From Clostridiaceae bacterium (GTDB lineage Bacteria; Bacillota; Clostridia; Saccharofermentanales; DTU023), in contig JAAZJV010000246.1 in the NCBI GenBank assembly GCA_012800135.1, positions 1-5,899 on the forward strand: 5,899 nt of DNA, read 5' to 3'. The notes under the pieces are model-generated. The model did no database searches, was not told the DNA's origin, and saw only the letters and a list, made by a program, of their open reading frames with translations. Of the stretch, positions 5,583 to 5,899 are shown in pieces. Within the stretch, counting starts at the first letter, position 1, and the number at the start of each line of letters is the position of its first letter. A program made the position numbers and the translations under genes.

Positions 5583-5899
5583 TTATTCATCAAAACGTGC
5601 CATCGCACCTGTCATAAACTCTTTGAAATCTGCGATGATTTCATCAAGGGGAACAGAGGCATCATCAAGGCTGAGACCGAAGAATGGAGGAAGCTCTAAC
5701 CCACGATCTTTGATAGCCTCATGCATTTCTTCAATGAGCACGCCCATTCCCGGAACTATGGCATCGTTGTACTCGAATGCTTCGTTCGTGTTGCCACCCC
5801 AGTTCTCATCGTAACTGGTCAAATCATAACCGCACGTTGGCGATCCGTTGCACACAAGGAAAGCGACCGTCTCATAGCCGACAAGCTTGTAAGATTCCA
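5583..5899 (-). CDS. C-terminal part of a TudS-related (DUF523-like, CD3072 family) putative desulfidase, cut by the window edge
   Basis: 104 residues are visible and the frame stays open to the right edge, so the start is missing. The fragment carries FLVCNGSPTCGYDLTSYDE, whose G-S-P-(T/S)-C-G core is the hallmark I associate with CD3072-type TudS-related proteins. These are relatives of the iron-sulfur enzyme that removes sulfur from thiouracil. Downstream are NWGGN, a PGMGVLIEEMHEAIKDRG helix, and LPPFFGLSLDD, all of which fit that family's C-terminal half. A GTG at 5853-5855 could open a 90-residue frame, but it falls within the conserved core, so it is not a real start. The gene is separated from the importer operon by a hairpin and the predicted promoter, so it is probably a separate unit. 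Family assignment is from memory of the motif. Confidence 0.6.
   Translation of the reverse strand, partial: ESYKLVGYETVAFLVCNGSPTCGYDLTSYDENWGGNTNEAFEYNDAIVPGMGVLIEEMHEAIKDRGLELPPFFGLSLDDASVPLDEIIADFKEFMTGAMARFDE

Overview
The window is bacterial. Its core is one minus-strand operon, read right to left: an M42-family metallopeptidase, then a complete sugar-type ABC importer (lipoprotein binding protein, fused double ATPase, permease). Strong AGGAGG-type ribosome sites, a lipoprotein binding protein and moderate base composition fit a low-to-mid GC Gram-positive lineage such as a clostridium. A 3' gene fragment resembling the CD3072/TudS-related family, which I associate with clostridia, points the same way. 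This lineage call is inference; no ribosomal marker is present.

Layout from right to left, the direction of transcription. At 5583-5899 lies the C-terminal part of a TudS-like (DUF523-related) protein, cut by the window edge and followed by a strong GC-rich hairpin at 5536-5555. A sigma-A-like promoter candidate sits at 5383-5412, facing the operon. Between it and the peptidase start (4909) is a leader of about 465 nt with no convincing gene. It contains three clear and one decayed copy of a roughly 45-base repeat (about 5076-5280) and a perfect short palindrome, TGTGAAAATCACA. The peptidase gene (3782-4909) is followed after 51 bases by the binding protein (2726-3730). That junction is packed with two small hairpins and a tandem 13-base repeat whose units look like ribosome sites. 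A stable 12-bp stem-loop separates the binding protein from the ATPase (1069-2607). The ATPase and permease (110-1072) overlap by ATGA. Beyond the permease, at the left edge, are two direct copies and one inverted copy of a TAAACGGTGATT motif; these could be the end of an insertion sequence outside the window.

How the genes work together: the binding protein captures a small solute outside the membrane, the permease and ATPase import it, and the cytoplasmic M42 enzyme may process the imported compound or something derived from it. The importer belongs to the ribose/galactose class. Its binding protein keeps most pocket positions of that class, but by my alignment lacks the arginine next to the sugar-binding aspartate of RbsB. 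Together with the peptidase-fold first gene, this argues against naming it a ribose system. No sugar kinase, isomerase or regulator gene is present, so the substrate is unknown.

The most interesting parts are non-coding: the repeated leader, the structured junctions that probably set the expression ratio of the importer parts, and the left-edge repeats. I found no clearly new protein system.
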